From Vibrio nitrifigilis (GTDB lineage: Bacteria > Pseudomonadota > Gammaproteobacteria > Enterobacterales > Vibrionaceae), in the NCBI RefSeq assembly GCF_015686695.1, contig NZ_JADPMR010000004.1:620001-684000 (forward strand): a stretch of DNA of 64,000 bases, read 5' to 3'. The translations under genes were made by a program, and so were the position numbers. Shown one piece after another: positions 53,488 to 61,244 of the stretch; the stretch's first letter is position 1, and each line of letters starts with the position of its first letter. The notes beneath the pieces are model-generated. The model was not told where the DNA came from, did not search any database, and was given only the letters and a program-made list of their open reading frames with translations.

Positions 53488-54121
53488 AGATGATAAAAAC
53501 CTAGCGGATGGCCTATTAGTTAGTTTGGAACAAGCAGGATATGATTGTTTACATGCTGAATTAATCGCTGATGTAAAACAACACTGGGAAAAAGCGGATC
53601 TTGTTATTCTTGACCGTCAACTTCCTGATGGTGATTCGGTAGAACACTTGGTTGAATGGAAAAAAATTAAAGAAGTACCAGTGATTCTACTAACAGCACT
53701 AGTGACGGTAAAAGATAAAGTGACTGGTCTTGACGCAGGTGCGACGGATTATCTTACTAAGCCATTTGCTGAATCAGAATTATTCGCTCGAATCCGTGCA
53801 CAAATGCGTGCTCCAGAAGGCGAAGGTGAAGATGATAACAAGGTTATTACTAACGATTTGATCATTGATAAAGCAACTCGCGAAGTGGTTTACCATGATG
53901 AATTGGTTACATTAACTCGTACTGAATTCGATCTGCTGCTGTTCTTGGCAAGTAATCTAGGACGTGTGTTTACTCGTGATGAATTGCTGGATCATGTATG
54001 GGGCTATAACCATTTCCCAACGACACGTACTGTTGATACTCACGTTCTACAGCTGCGTCAAAAACTTCCAGGACTTGAAATCGAAACCTTACGTGGTGTC
54101 GGTTACAAAATGAAAGCGTAA
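53462..54121 (+). CDS. vxrB: Response regulator VxrB (OmpR family)
   Basis: A 219-residue regulator: LLLVEDDKNLADGLL, phosphoacceptor in LVILDRQLPDGDS, VILLTALVTVKDKV, YLTKPFAESELFARI, then a winged-helix domain with LTRTEFDLLLFLASNLGRVF and GYNHFPTTRTVDTHVLQLR. The start is a GTG overlapping vxrA by 26 bp, with GGAG seven bases upstream. A longer ATG frame lies inside vxrA. It is the partner of VxrA. Confidence 0.9.
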   Translation: MKQTLLLVEDDKNLADGLLVSLEQAGYDCLHAELIADVKQHWEKADLVILDRQLPDGDSVEHLVEWKKIKEVPVILLTALVTVKDKVTGLDAGATDYLTKPFAESELFARIRAQMRAPEGEGEDDNKVITNDLIIDKATREVVYHDELVTLTRTEFDLLLFLASNLGRVFTRDELLDHVWGYNHFPTTRTVDTHVLQLRQKLPGLEIETLRGVGYKMKA

Positions 54122-54124
54122 TTC

Positions 54125-55003
54125 ATGAACAAATTACTCTTGTTATTAGGCACGTGCTTATGCGTGCCTATAACTGTTCAAGCCGCTGACTGGTTTGAGC
54201 AAAACACGCCATTAACGCAAACTCACCAACATTTGTTGGAGGGGGATTTGCCCGGTACGTTTTCCTCACTAGTTGAAGTTTGGCAGTTAGATGAGAATAC
54301 TAATATCAAAACCCACCTAAACGACTTACTTATGCAAGCGTTAACAGTGGATTGTGGTAAAGGGCTAGATAATAAAGAATTTCCTGACTGGATTAATGCG
54401 ATTACGATTCGTCGTTTAACTATTCAAAGTCCAGGGCGTGATGCGTATCAAGTATTAATTAATGCATCAGCGAAGAAAGATATTTCGGACATTCGTTTGA
54501 CGAAATGGGTTGATAAACCCTTATCTTCAGACAACTCTTTTACTGAGTCAGATAGTGACCCCGTAACAGATGCAGAACATAATTATGTCAAACGTTACAA
54601 CTTGAATAATGAAATCAGTAAAGGGTTATATCGTATTGATGTGACAGCTGATGATCAGAGTTCTTGGAGCGCATGGGTCATTTTTGGTGATCAAAAACCC
54701 TATCGTACGGTACGTTGGGCCTCAAAAGATCATTGGCAAGTAGAGAAGAACGCATTACTTAATAAATTCTGTCCACTTCCAAAGCTTGGTGTTTCCGTGT
54801 ATGACTATGTGAAAGGCAAATATCAAGAGATCTGGAATCACAGTTATGATTCTGATTATCCATCATCATTACCAGCGGATAGCCTACCGCCAGATCGTTA
54901 CGTGCTCGCGATTTCAATGACACAACAGCGTTGGCAAGGTCCTATCATCATTGAGCAGTCTCAAGTTATCAGCAAAACCTATGATGTTGCAGCTAAACAA
55001 TAG
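54125..55003 (+). CDS. vxrC: VxrC, secreted DUF2861-type protein
   Basis: A 292-residue exported protein with signal peptide MNKLLLLLGTCLCVPITVQA (cleavage before ADW). The body (residues 22-292) matches the vibrio DUF2861 group by position and shape; no catalytic motif is seen. It starts 3 bp after vxrB. It is presumed to be a periplasmic accessory of the VxrAB system; the exact role is unknown. Confidence 0.8.
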   Translation: MNKLLLLLGTCLCVPITVQAADWFEQNTPLTQTHQHLLEGDLPGTFSSLVEVWQLDENTNIKTHLNDLLMQALTVDCGKGLDNKEFPDWINAITIRRLTIQSPGRDAYQVLINASAKKDISDIRLTKWVDKPLSSDNSFTESDSDPVTDAEHNYVKRYNLNNEISKGLYRIDVTADDQSSWSAWVIFGDQKPYRTVRWASKDHWQVEKNALLNKFCPLPKLGVSVYDYVKGKYQEIWNHSYDSDYPSSLPADSLPPDRYVLAISMTQQRWQGPIIIEQSQVISKTYDVAAKQ

Positions 55004-55084
55004 CTAAAGATATATTATAATCGGCCGATAGTGGTTTAGTGTATTCGTTGCTAATTACTCTAAATATACCCATGGCCGATTATT

Positions 55085-56260
55085 ATGAATAAAAATAAGT
55101 ATTCTTTTCTTGCGTTGTCTATTTCCCTCGCAGCCACCAGTGCAATGGCAGCTCCTTATTCTATTGAGGCTCGTGGTGATGCCATGGGCGGTGTTGGTGT
55201 GGTATCAGCCAACTATTTGACTGCCCCTTTTTATAATCCTGCGTTAACTGCTATTTATCGTCGTAATGATGATGCTGGTATGATCTTACCGAGCGTTGGA
55301 GTGACTTATGACGATCAAAACCAAATGATCGATACTATTGATAATCTCGCTGATTTACTCGGAGATGTTGATGGTAGTGTGACTCAACAAACGGTTGATG
55401 ATATCGACTCAGAACTTGATAAACTTAATGGTTCTCAGTTGAATGCAGAACTGGGGGCTGGTGCTGCCATTGGGATCCCAAATTCTTATTTATCAATGAA
55501 TCTATTTGGTAAAGCCTACACCGAAACCTATGTGACATCCGATGTTGGTTCTTGTAGTGATCCGAGTGATGCCAATCAATGTACTATTGAAAAGGCACAA
55601 AATACGACAATTAATGCTGTTTCTGTCGGTGTCGCAGAGGTCGGTTTAGCCATGGCCCGTTACAGTACCGTTTTCGGCCAACATATGTCGTTTGGGTTAT
55701 CTCCTAAACTGCAACGGGTATATACGTTTGTTTATCAGACGGATGTTGAAAATTTTGACCTGACGGACATAGATAAAAACACCCAAGCGGAAAATATGCT
55801 TAACGTTGATGCTGGCGCATTATGGTTCTATGGACCATTTCGTGTCGGCATAACTGGCATGAACTTGATCAGTCATGATATTGAAACTAAAACAATCACT
55901 GGTAGTAATAATCAATCAATCAAATATGAATATCAGATGAGGCCACTGTATACAGTTGGCGCTGGAATTGTGGCAGACTATTTTACCTTTAGTGTTGACT
56001 ACGATCTTAATGAGCAGAAACGTTATAAAGAATTTGATGATAATGTTCAAATGATTAGGGCAGGGGCAGAAATAGATTTGTTACGTCAGCTTAAACTTAG
56101 AGCCGGGATTAAGAAAAACCTATCTTACAGTGGCAGTGATCCAACTTATACTGCGGGTATCGGCTTATCTCCACTGGGTTTGTTTGAATTAGATCTTGCT
56201 GCAAGTTACACCAATGAAGATTCAATGGGTGGTTACGTAAACTTTCTTGCTACCTATTAA
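55085..56260 (+). CDS. vxrD: VxrD, outer-membrane beta-barrel protein of the TraF_2/FadL-like group
   Basis: A 391-residue exported protein with a signal peptide (SFLALSISLAATSAMA-AP). The following IEARGDAMGGVGVVSANYLT and FYNPAL motif is typical of FadL-like and conjugal-transfer TraF_2 barrels. Alternating strands and the C-terminal aromatic Y (NFLATY) support an outer-membrane barrel. It lies 81 bp after vxrC. Despite the family's name nothing else here suggests conjugation. Confidence 0.8.
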   Translation: MNKNKYSFLALSISLAATSAMAAPYSIEARGDAMGGVGVVSANYLTAPFYNPALTAIYRRNDDAGMILPSVGVTYDDQNQMIDTIDNLADLLGDVDGSVTQQTVDDIDSELDKLNGSQLNAELGAGAAIGIPNSYLSMNLFGKAYTETYVTSDVGSCSDPSDANQCTIEKAQNTTINAVSVGVAEVGLAMARYSTVFGQHMSFGLSPKLQRVYTFVYQTDVENFDLTDIDKNTQAENMLNVDAGALWFYGPFRVGITGMNLISHDIETKTITGSNNQSIKYEYQMRPLYTVGAGIVADYFTFSVDYDLNEQKRYKEFDDNVQMIRAGAEIDLLRQLKLRAGIKKNLSYSGSDPTYTAGIGLSPLGLFELDLAASYTNEDSMGGYVNFLATY

Positions 56261-56278
56261 ATTTACGATTATAGTCTG

Positions 56279-56302
56279 GGCTCCAGAATAAGGAGCCTTT
56301 TT
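56279..56302 (+). promoter_or_regulatory. Terminator-like hairpin that buries the vxrE ribosome-binding site
   Basis: GGCTCC (56279-56284) pairs with GGAGCC (56292-56297) around a seven-base loop, followed by TTTTT and then the vxrE ATG at 56303. The only RBS of vxrE, AAGGAG (56290-56295), lies in the loop and 3' arm. The same structure could terminate transcription after vxrD or block vxrE translation. Confidence 0.65.
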
Positions 56303-56458
56303 ATGTTTGATGATTTACCTACGTTAACTCACGCGCAACAACAAGCTGCTGTTGAAAAAATTCAAGCGTTAATGGCAGAGGGGATGAGTACAGCCCAAGC
56401 GATAAAATTAGTCGCAGAAGAAATTCGCCAAGCACTAAAAGAGCATTCTCAGAAATAG
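56303..56458 (+). CDS. vxrE: VxrE, YoaH-like (UPF0181) small protein
   Basis: A 51-residue protein too short for usual ORF cut-offs. It begins MFDDLPTLTHAQQQAAVEKI, then QALMAEGMSTAQAIKLVAEE and IRQALKE, matching the YoaH/UPF0181 family, including the conserved FDDLPxLTHxxQQ start. RBS AAGGAG is at good spacing but lies in a hairpin. In V. cholerae the fifth vxr gene is of this family. Molecular function is unknown. Confidence 0.85.
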   Translation: MFDDLPTLTHAQQQAAVEKIQALMAEGMSTAQAIKLVAEEIRQALKEHSQK

Positions 56459-56479
56459 TAATAACCCATTCTATATATT

Positions 56480-56503
56480 AAAGCACCGTCAGGTGCTTTT
56501 TTT
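56480..56503 (+). terminator. Rho-independent terminator of the vxr operon
   Basis: AAAGCACC-GTCA-GGTGCTTT followed by a run of T, 21 bp after the vxrE stop. Confidence 0.88.
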
Positions 56504-56763
56504 ATGTCAGCTATCAATAGGGTAGCACCGTTACTGGTGACCCACTAACTTCTAATACTTGCATCTGTGCACCCTAAATAACCTGATAAAACCTCCCATA
56601 TTGTACAATCTTTAATAAAAACTATATTTATCATTACCTTATAAAAGAATAATTCACTATACCATTCATGATAGATTTTATTTATGTAATTAAATTACAG
56701 GTTTAACTGAAACAACGGTGTAAACACTCACTTCCTTTACAAAGCAAATAAACTATAGCCTTT

Positions 56764-56813
56764 AGATCTTTTTAGGATCTTAATATCGCATAAAATGATC
56801 GTTGTGTGGATAA
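56764..56813. other. DnaA-box-like site with three clustered GATC sequences
   Basis: Three GATC sites (56765, 56776, 56797) lie within 36 bp, followed by TGTGGATAA (56805-56813), a perfect match to the DnaA box TTATCCACA. Surroundings are AT-rich. It lies in a 620-bp gap without genes on the left side of the variable region. Only one clear DnaA box was seen, so this need not be an origin. Confidence 0.35.
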
Positions 56814-57054
56814 CTTTCACAAACAGCCTCACTTCTGGTCTAGATGATAGTACCTAAGGCACTATAACTAAAGCGAACTTAAGTAAAATAAACGGTAGAT
56901 AAATTGAAAATAAGAGAGTTAACGACAAGACCTTTTACTAGCTATGCACCAGTATTGGAACTGTCGAAGAAAACAGGGAAGGTTAGGTATTTAAATTTTG
57001 ATACCGTGGAAGCCTAGTTTTTGAGCTTGATATAAGAGCAACTGCCAACATTAA

Positions 57055-57077
57055 AGCGCCCTTTACATCAGGGCGCT
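57055..57077. terminator. GC-rich hairpin downstream of the 58-residue ORF
   Basis: AGCGCCC and GGGCGCT pair around a nine-base loop, 50 bp beyond the stop of the minus-strand small gene. Followed by TTTAA on the minus strand and ATTTCATCATTT on the plus strand. Confidence 0.5.
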
Positions 57078-57126
57078 ATTTCATCATTTGATCAGATAAT
57101 AATGTAGGTAAATAGGGTAATAAGTA

Positions 57127-57303
57127 TCAAACGATTTTATGAAGGTGAGTATTACAAAATCGATGAATAATCACAGCAGACCCGGCTAGAACCAGTAAAT
57201 TTAGAGCCCAGTCCTGGAGTAGGTAAAAGTAGCAGAACGCACATATGGCAAGTGTGCATGTGGAAAACAATCGATATCGGTTGTGCTTAATCCATTTCAT
57301 CAT
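57127..57303 (-). CDS. Small membrane protein of 58 residues
   Basis: An unrecognised protein starting MMKWIKHNRYRLFSTCTLAI, with two hydrophobic stretches (about residues 15-29 and 33-47) and basic ends (positive N-terminus, HRFCNTHLHK near the C-terminus). AGGAG lies seven bases before the ATG, an excellent RBS, and a hairpin follows the gene. Size, RBS and composition indicate a real two-span inner-membrane protein. It stands alone. Function unknown. Confidence 0.6.
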   Translation of the reverse strand: MMKWIKHNRYRLFSTCTLAICAFCYFYLLQDWALNLLVLAGSAVIIHRFCNTHLHKIV

Positions 57304-57774
57304 ATTTCGTCTCCTACGAGGCTTTGTCTCTTGTTCATTGTCAGAAACAACACTCTCGTGACACCGTCACCTTAGCGTTAATCCAACATAACAAGGTTAT
57401 TTATTTAGCGTTTAACTGACCAGTTCCATGTTACTACCGCTTAATATTTAGTCACTAAAACTGGCGTTTGTAACTGTATTTCTACGCACAGGATCACATA
57501 GAAAAGCACGGTTAACGGTTACGCATACGCTTTAGCAAGACATAAGTGACACTCGTCTTACTTATCCACAATCCACCAATTATAAGTGTCTATTTTAAAA
57601 ATTTGTGTCTAATAAATGAGAATAAAAGGCGACAGACTGCTGCGCCATGATCAATTCGCCACAATCATAGTTTCCTAAATGGAAACAGTGCAATAACTAG
57701 ATTATCTCTGTTTTATTGATAATAAAAAGTTAAATAATATCATATAGTTATATAGATTAACCGTTGCGGTACTA
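57304..57774. other. Intergenic region without recognised features
   Basis: No ORF with a convincing RBS, no clear terminator and no repeat shared with the rest of the window was seen. It presumably holds the promoter of the minus-strand 58-residue gene near its left end. Confidence 0.5.
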
Positions 57775-58182
57775 TTATGGGATAAATGTAAGAGTTAAGG
57801 TTTGATAGAGCGGATGTAGTAATTTACTTTTTTCGGGAAGAGGAAATTGATAAATATGCCTGATAGCGATATATGCACGATCACATAGACCCTGGTGGTT
57901 ACTAATTTCAATTTTCTTTAATGCCGCACGCTCGGTGAAATGGATTTTTACCCGGCATTCTTGGCCACGATAGACAGAGACATCCCCCATTTCTGTTTTG
58001 ATGTCTTCGATAACATCTTTTGCCCATTGTTGCTCAGGGCTACGATCAAAACTATCTTGAAAACCAAATATATCTTTTAAAGCTTTTTGTTGTTCGTGGG
58101 CGCTATCTGTATTTGCGCTTAAAGCGTTCTCATTGATGAAGCAGGTCAGAATTATCAATAAGGTCAATATTTCTTTTTTCAT
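57775..58182 (-). CDS. Secreted stand-alone TolA C-terminal (TolA-III-like) domain protein
   Basis: A 135-residue protein with a signal peptide (MKKEILTLLIILTCFINENA, cleavage near ALSA) and a single domain resembling the TolA C-terminal domain: YRGQECRVKIHFTERAALKK, NHQGLCDRAYIAIRH, the proline pair FPLPEKSK and a final LTLTFIP. The two cysteines of the family (ECRV, LCDR) are kept. It has no TolA membrane anchor and no long helical domain II, so it would be free in the periplasm. Function unknown; binding TolA partners (TolB, colicins or filamentous-phage pIII) is possible. Confidence 0.75.
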   Translation of the reverse strand: MKKEILTLLIILTCFINENALSANTDSAHEQQKALKDIFGFQDSFDRSPEQQWAKDVIEDIKTEMGDVSVYRGQECRVKIHFTERAALKKIEISNHQGLCDRAYIAIRHIYQFPLPEKSKLLHPLYQTLTLTFIP

Positions 58183-58452
58183 AATATTTTGTGTTCGAAT
58201 TTCTTTATATCGTTATTAGCTGTTACTATTTTACAAACCATGTGATTAAACCAAAGTCTTTCTTCTATAATGTTTATCACAGCGGTGAATAGCTACATTA
58301 TATTTGGAATGGGCGTATTTGAATACGTAGGTTAGCTCAAACTTCAGCAAGATAGCATGTATCAATTAAAAAACTAATTGGATCACTGTACATTCCACAC
58401 AAAAAGTACTACCATTGTACGTACACGAACATAAAAATAACTGGAGTTAGTC

Positions 58453-58554
58453 ATGTCTGATAAAGCAGCATACAGATACTATTTATCTTTTGCGGGTTTC
58501 CTAGGTTTAATTTTACCTTTCACAGTATTATATCTCGCAGTGAGCCACGGTTAA
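58453..58554 (+). CDS. Single-span small membrane protein of 33 residues
   Basis: MSDKAAYRYYLSFAGFLGLI continues with LPFTVLYLAVSHG. One hydrophobic helix (about residues 10-30) has a charged N-terminus, a typical bacterial small membrane protein. GGAG lies six bases before the ATG, and a stem-loop with a U-rich tail follows the stop. No homologue is recognised by eye. Confidence 0.6.
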   Translation: MSDKAAYRYYLSFAGFLGLILPFTVLYLAVSHG

Positions 58555-58580
58555 TTAAATAGTACACAGATAATTAATAT

Positions 58581-58608
58581 AAAATAGTGGCTGTAATGCC
58601 ACTATTTT
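58581..58608 (+). terminator. Terminator after the 33-residue gene
   Basis: AAAATAGTGGC-TGTAAT-GCCACTATTTT forms an 11-bp perfect stem ending in TATTTTATTC, 26 bp after the stop. Confidence 0.75.
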
Positions 58609-59017
58609 ATTCTCGGATATTTATAATGTTTTATTTCAATAAAGCCATGATTTCATTTTGTATCGCATTTATGAGTTGTGTGGTTGCTTCTTTACTTATA
58701 TAAAAATCCCTTCATTACACTTTTATCACCCACAAAAGCATTCATAACACGTATTTAAAATTGTTTGATTATAATAATTTTGTATTCATTTTAATTGAAA
58801 GCAGATCCCAGTAAAAAACTCAATTGTTAATATAATGTTGTTAGTTTGAGCCTTTATTGTTTTACATATGTACGTATGAGTTAATTTCCTTCTTTTATTT
58901 AATGCAATTAGTGTAATATAGTCTTAAATTTGATAAATGATTGACAAAACGTGCCATTAATATAGTATCCATTCAAACTTATATTAGTAAAAACCTAATT
59001 TTTTAAGATTTTAGTTT
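58609..59017. other. AT-rich intergenic region before the TPR response regulator
   Basis: Very AT-rich, with a 25-codon open frame at 58626 lacking an RBS (not called). Presumably holds the promoter of the following gene. Nothing else was recognised. Confidence 0.5.
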
Positions 59018-60697
59018 ATGGCATATAAAGAGTTAAAGATTAGTCATTTAAAAACGTTAATTGTCGATCGCTCTGACTTTTCCTTAACTAATATACGCAG
59101 TATTCTACATAAAATAAGTATTACTGATGTAAAAATAGAAAAAAAAATTGACGCAGCAGAAACTCTAATAAAGAAAAGCATTGAAGATCATTATCTCTAC
59201 GATTTAATAATTGTAGACTACGATATCTCTAAATTTCTCACGCCTAAGAAAGTTGAAAAGTTTCTACAAATCATAAGTCCCCGCAGTTGCTTGGTTCTAA
59301 CCAGTGCCGATCACAGTAAAGAAAACATCATCCGTATGCTTGAAAATGAGCCAGATGATATTCTTTTGAAACCCTATCGTATAGATATCTTGAAGAATCG
59401 TTTACGCAATAATGCCCGCAACGTTATCGTTACCGGGGACTTGCGTAAAGCTCTAGAGCAGCGCAATAGTAAAGAAATTCTTGAAGCGATTCATGAGATA
59501 GAGCGACACAACGAGTACGGTATCTCATCGACTTGGTTGAATAAGTTAAAAATTAAAGCCACTTATGATGATCAGCTCTATGAAAAGACAATTACGGCAG
59601 CGGAACACTTCCTTAGTTACAGCGAAGCTGAATGGGCCCGTAATTATCTGTGCCGTTCATTGGTGAAAGAATCCTTTTATGATAAAGCCATTCAAGAAGC
59701 GAAAATTGGTCGACGTAAATACCCGATGTCGACCAATTTTTGTGTCGTGATGGGACAGGCATTCCTAATGAAAGGGGATATTAAACAGGCTGAGATTCAA
59801 TTTCGTAAAGCAGCCGCGATTAATCCAGACTGTATTGATGCTTCTTTAGGTTTAGTTGAAAGTATCGGGCAACACGATAACGTTGACAAGTTAGTTAAAC
59901 GTTATGAAAAGCTGTTCAATCAAGTGGAAGGGACTATCTACGATAACGTGGATTACTATATTGATTATGCGAATGCTTTAAAAGAGTTATCTGATGTTAG
60001 TGTTATTGGTGAACAGATGACTCATCTGATGCTTGCAGACGAAATTTTAAAAAAAGGCAAAGCCAATTTTCCTAACGAATCAATTGTTGATATCAATATT
60101 AAGTTACAAGAGGTCGCACGTGACATCATTGAATGTAGAACTAACAACGCGTTAAATATGCTCAATGACATTGTTGATAGTCATCAAGAAGACATTATTT
60201 CTTCAGTGAGCACAACGGCGAACGTCGCATTTATGTATGATGTGCTGTGTGAGAAGGATAGATTAGATAAGTTTCTGACTGAATTAGAGTTATCTGAATT
60301 GCAACTCTTTAACGGAGTAAGTAATGCTACGAGAATCAAACAATTAACGTTACAACGTTACGCTTCAAGGCGGAAAGGAACCGGTCTTAGCGGTAAGGAT
60401 TACGCGGCACTAAAAGAGGAAATTAATAACTTTCTTCATCAAAACGATTATGATATGGCTGCTGTTAAGCTTAAAGAGTTATTAGATTATGGTAAGTACG
60501 TTCCAAGTTTAATTTTATTCTATTTAAAGTTACGTGTAGTTGGCTGTATTCACAAAAGTTTTAACCGCCGCTCAGTTGCGGCTTATAACGATGCACTTAA
60601 TTTTGCTCGGAATAATTTAAGACATGAACGTGATTTACACCAATTAGACATGATAGTAAAAAGTTACAAGAGCGATCGTGTTAAAGCAAGCGCTTGA
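59018..60697 (+). CDS. Response regulator with N-terminal receiver domain and TPR repeats
   Basis: A 559-residue cytosolic protein. Residues ~12-125 form a receiver domain: LIVDRSDFS (one acidic residue where DD is usual), the phosphoacceptor Asp67 in DLIIVDYDIS, a threonine in LVLTSADHS and the lysine in LLKPYR. The rest is helical with TPR-like units (for example FCVVMGQAFLMKGDIKQAEI, QFRKAAAINPDCIDASLGL). No DNA-binding or enzymatic output is seen, so it probably acts through protein contacts. No kinase is adjacent. The RBS is weak. Confidence 0.82.
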   Translation: MAYKELKISHLKTLIVDRSDFSLTNIRSILHKISITDVKIEKKIDAAETLIKKSIEDHYLYDLIIVDYDISKFLTPKKVEKFLQIISPRSCLVLTSADHSKENIIRMLENEPDDILLKPYRIDILKNRLRNNARNVIVTGDLRKALEQRNSKEILEAIHEIERHNEYGISSTWLNKLKIKATYDDQLYEKTITAAEHFLSYSEAEWARNYLCRSLVKESFYDKAIQEAKIGRRKYPMSTNFCVVMGQAFLMKGDIKQAEIQFRKAAAINPDCIDASLGLVESIGQHDNVDKLVKRYEKLFNQVEGTIYDNVDYYIDYANALKELSDVSVIGEQMTHLMLADEILKKGKANFPNESIVDINIKLQEVARDIIECRTNNALNMLNDIVDSHQEDIISSVSTTANVAFMYDVLCEKDRLDKFLTELELSELQLFNGVSNATRIKQLTLQRYASRRKGTGLSGKDYAALKEEINNFLHQNDYDMAAVKLKELLDYGKYVPSLILFYLKLRVVGCIHKSFNRRSVAAYNDALNFARNNLRHERDLHQLDMIVKSYKSDRVKASA

Positions 60698-60844
60698 ATC
60701 ATTTACAATGTCACGGTGTCACAAATCAGCCTGTATGCAAATTAATTTATATACATCTACTGGCGCTTAACCTATGGAAGAACTACGATTAAACGGTTAG
60801 TTAATTATCTGCATACTTAATATCCCATTCGGATAAACTCCTTT

Positions 60845-60870
60845 ACCCGCATTTATTGCGGGTTTCTTTT
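60845..60870 (+). terminator. Rho-independent terminator after the TPR response regulator
   Basis: ACCCGCA-TTTA-TTGCGGGT stem followed by TTCTTTT, about 150 bp after the stop and before the hipBA operator. Confidence 0.75.
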
Positions 60871-60913
60871 ATGTGATTATTCACAATACTTCGATTGTTT
60901 AACGGCTCGCCAA

Positions 60914-60937
60914 AAAGTTTACTATATAGTAAACTTT
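60914..60937. promoter_or_regulatory. Perfect 24-bp palindrome upstream of hipB
   Basis: AAAGTTTACTATATAGTAAACTTT is a perfect inverted repeat. A degenerate second copy, CTATTTAGTAAA, lies at 60960-60971, just before the hipB RBS. Such paired palindromes are the usual autoregulatory operators of HipB-type antitoxins. Confidence 0.75.
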
Positions 60938-60986
60938 GGCATTAATTATTTAATTTTTGCTATTTAGTAAAATAATGGAGGCAAGT

Positions 60987-61241
60987 ATGAGCCGTTTATC
61001 CATAGGTGAAACGCTTAAAGAAGAACGTAAGTCTAAAGCTATGACCCAGAAGCAGGTTGCAATAGAGACCGGTATACATAACACCACAATTTCTCAAATC
61101 GAGTCTGGTCGTTTTACTGGTTCACTTGATATCTTAGAACGTTATGTTTGTTACCTTGGTTTTGAACTTAATATCACTCCAATGAAAAGAACACTCCCAG
61201 ATTTCGATGACCTTAGCACGTTATTTTCTGATGAGGACTGA
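60987..61241 (+). CDS. hipB: HipB-like antitoxin (XRE-family HTH)
   Basis: An 84-residue protein: MSRLSIGETLKEERKSKAMT, then QKQVAIETGIHNTTISQIES (HTH), GSLDILERYVCYLGFELNIT and an acidic C-terminus. It would neutralise HipA and repress its own promoter. The ATG at 60987 has GGAG six bases upstream. A longer frame from 60957 overlaps the second operator. hipA follows at once. Confidence 0.88.
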   Translation: MSRLSIGETLKEERKSKAMTQKQVAIETGIHNTTISQIESGRFTGSLDILERYVCYLGFELNITPMKRTLPDFDDLSTLFSDED

Positions 61242-61244
61242 TTG

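Noticed and set aside
55085..56260. Evidence for a conjugative element from the TraF-like family name
   Set aside because: The protein is the fourth vxr gene and no other transfer gene is nearby.
58626..58703. 25-codon hydrophobic ORF MFYFNKAMISFCIAFMSC...
   Set aside because: No credible RBS and it begins just after a terminator.
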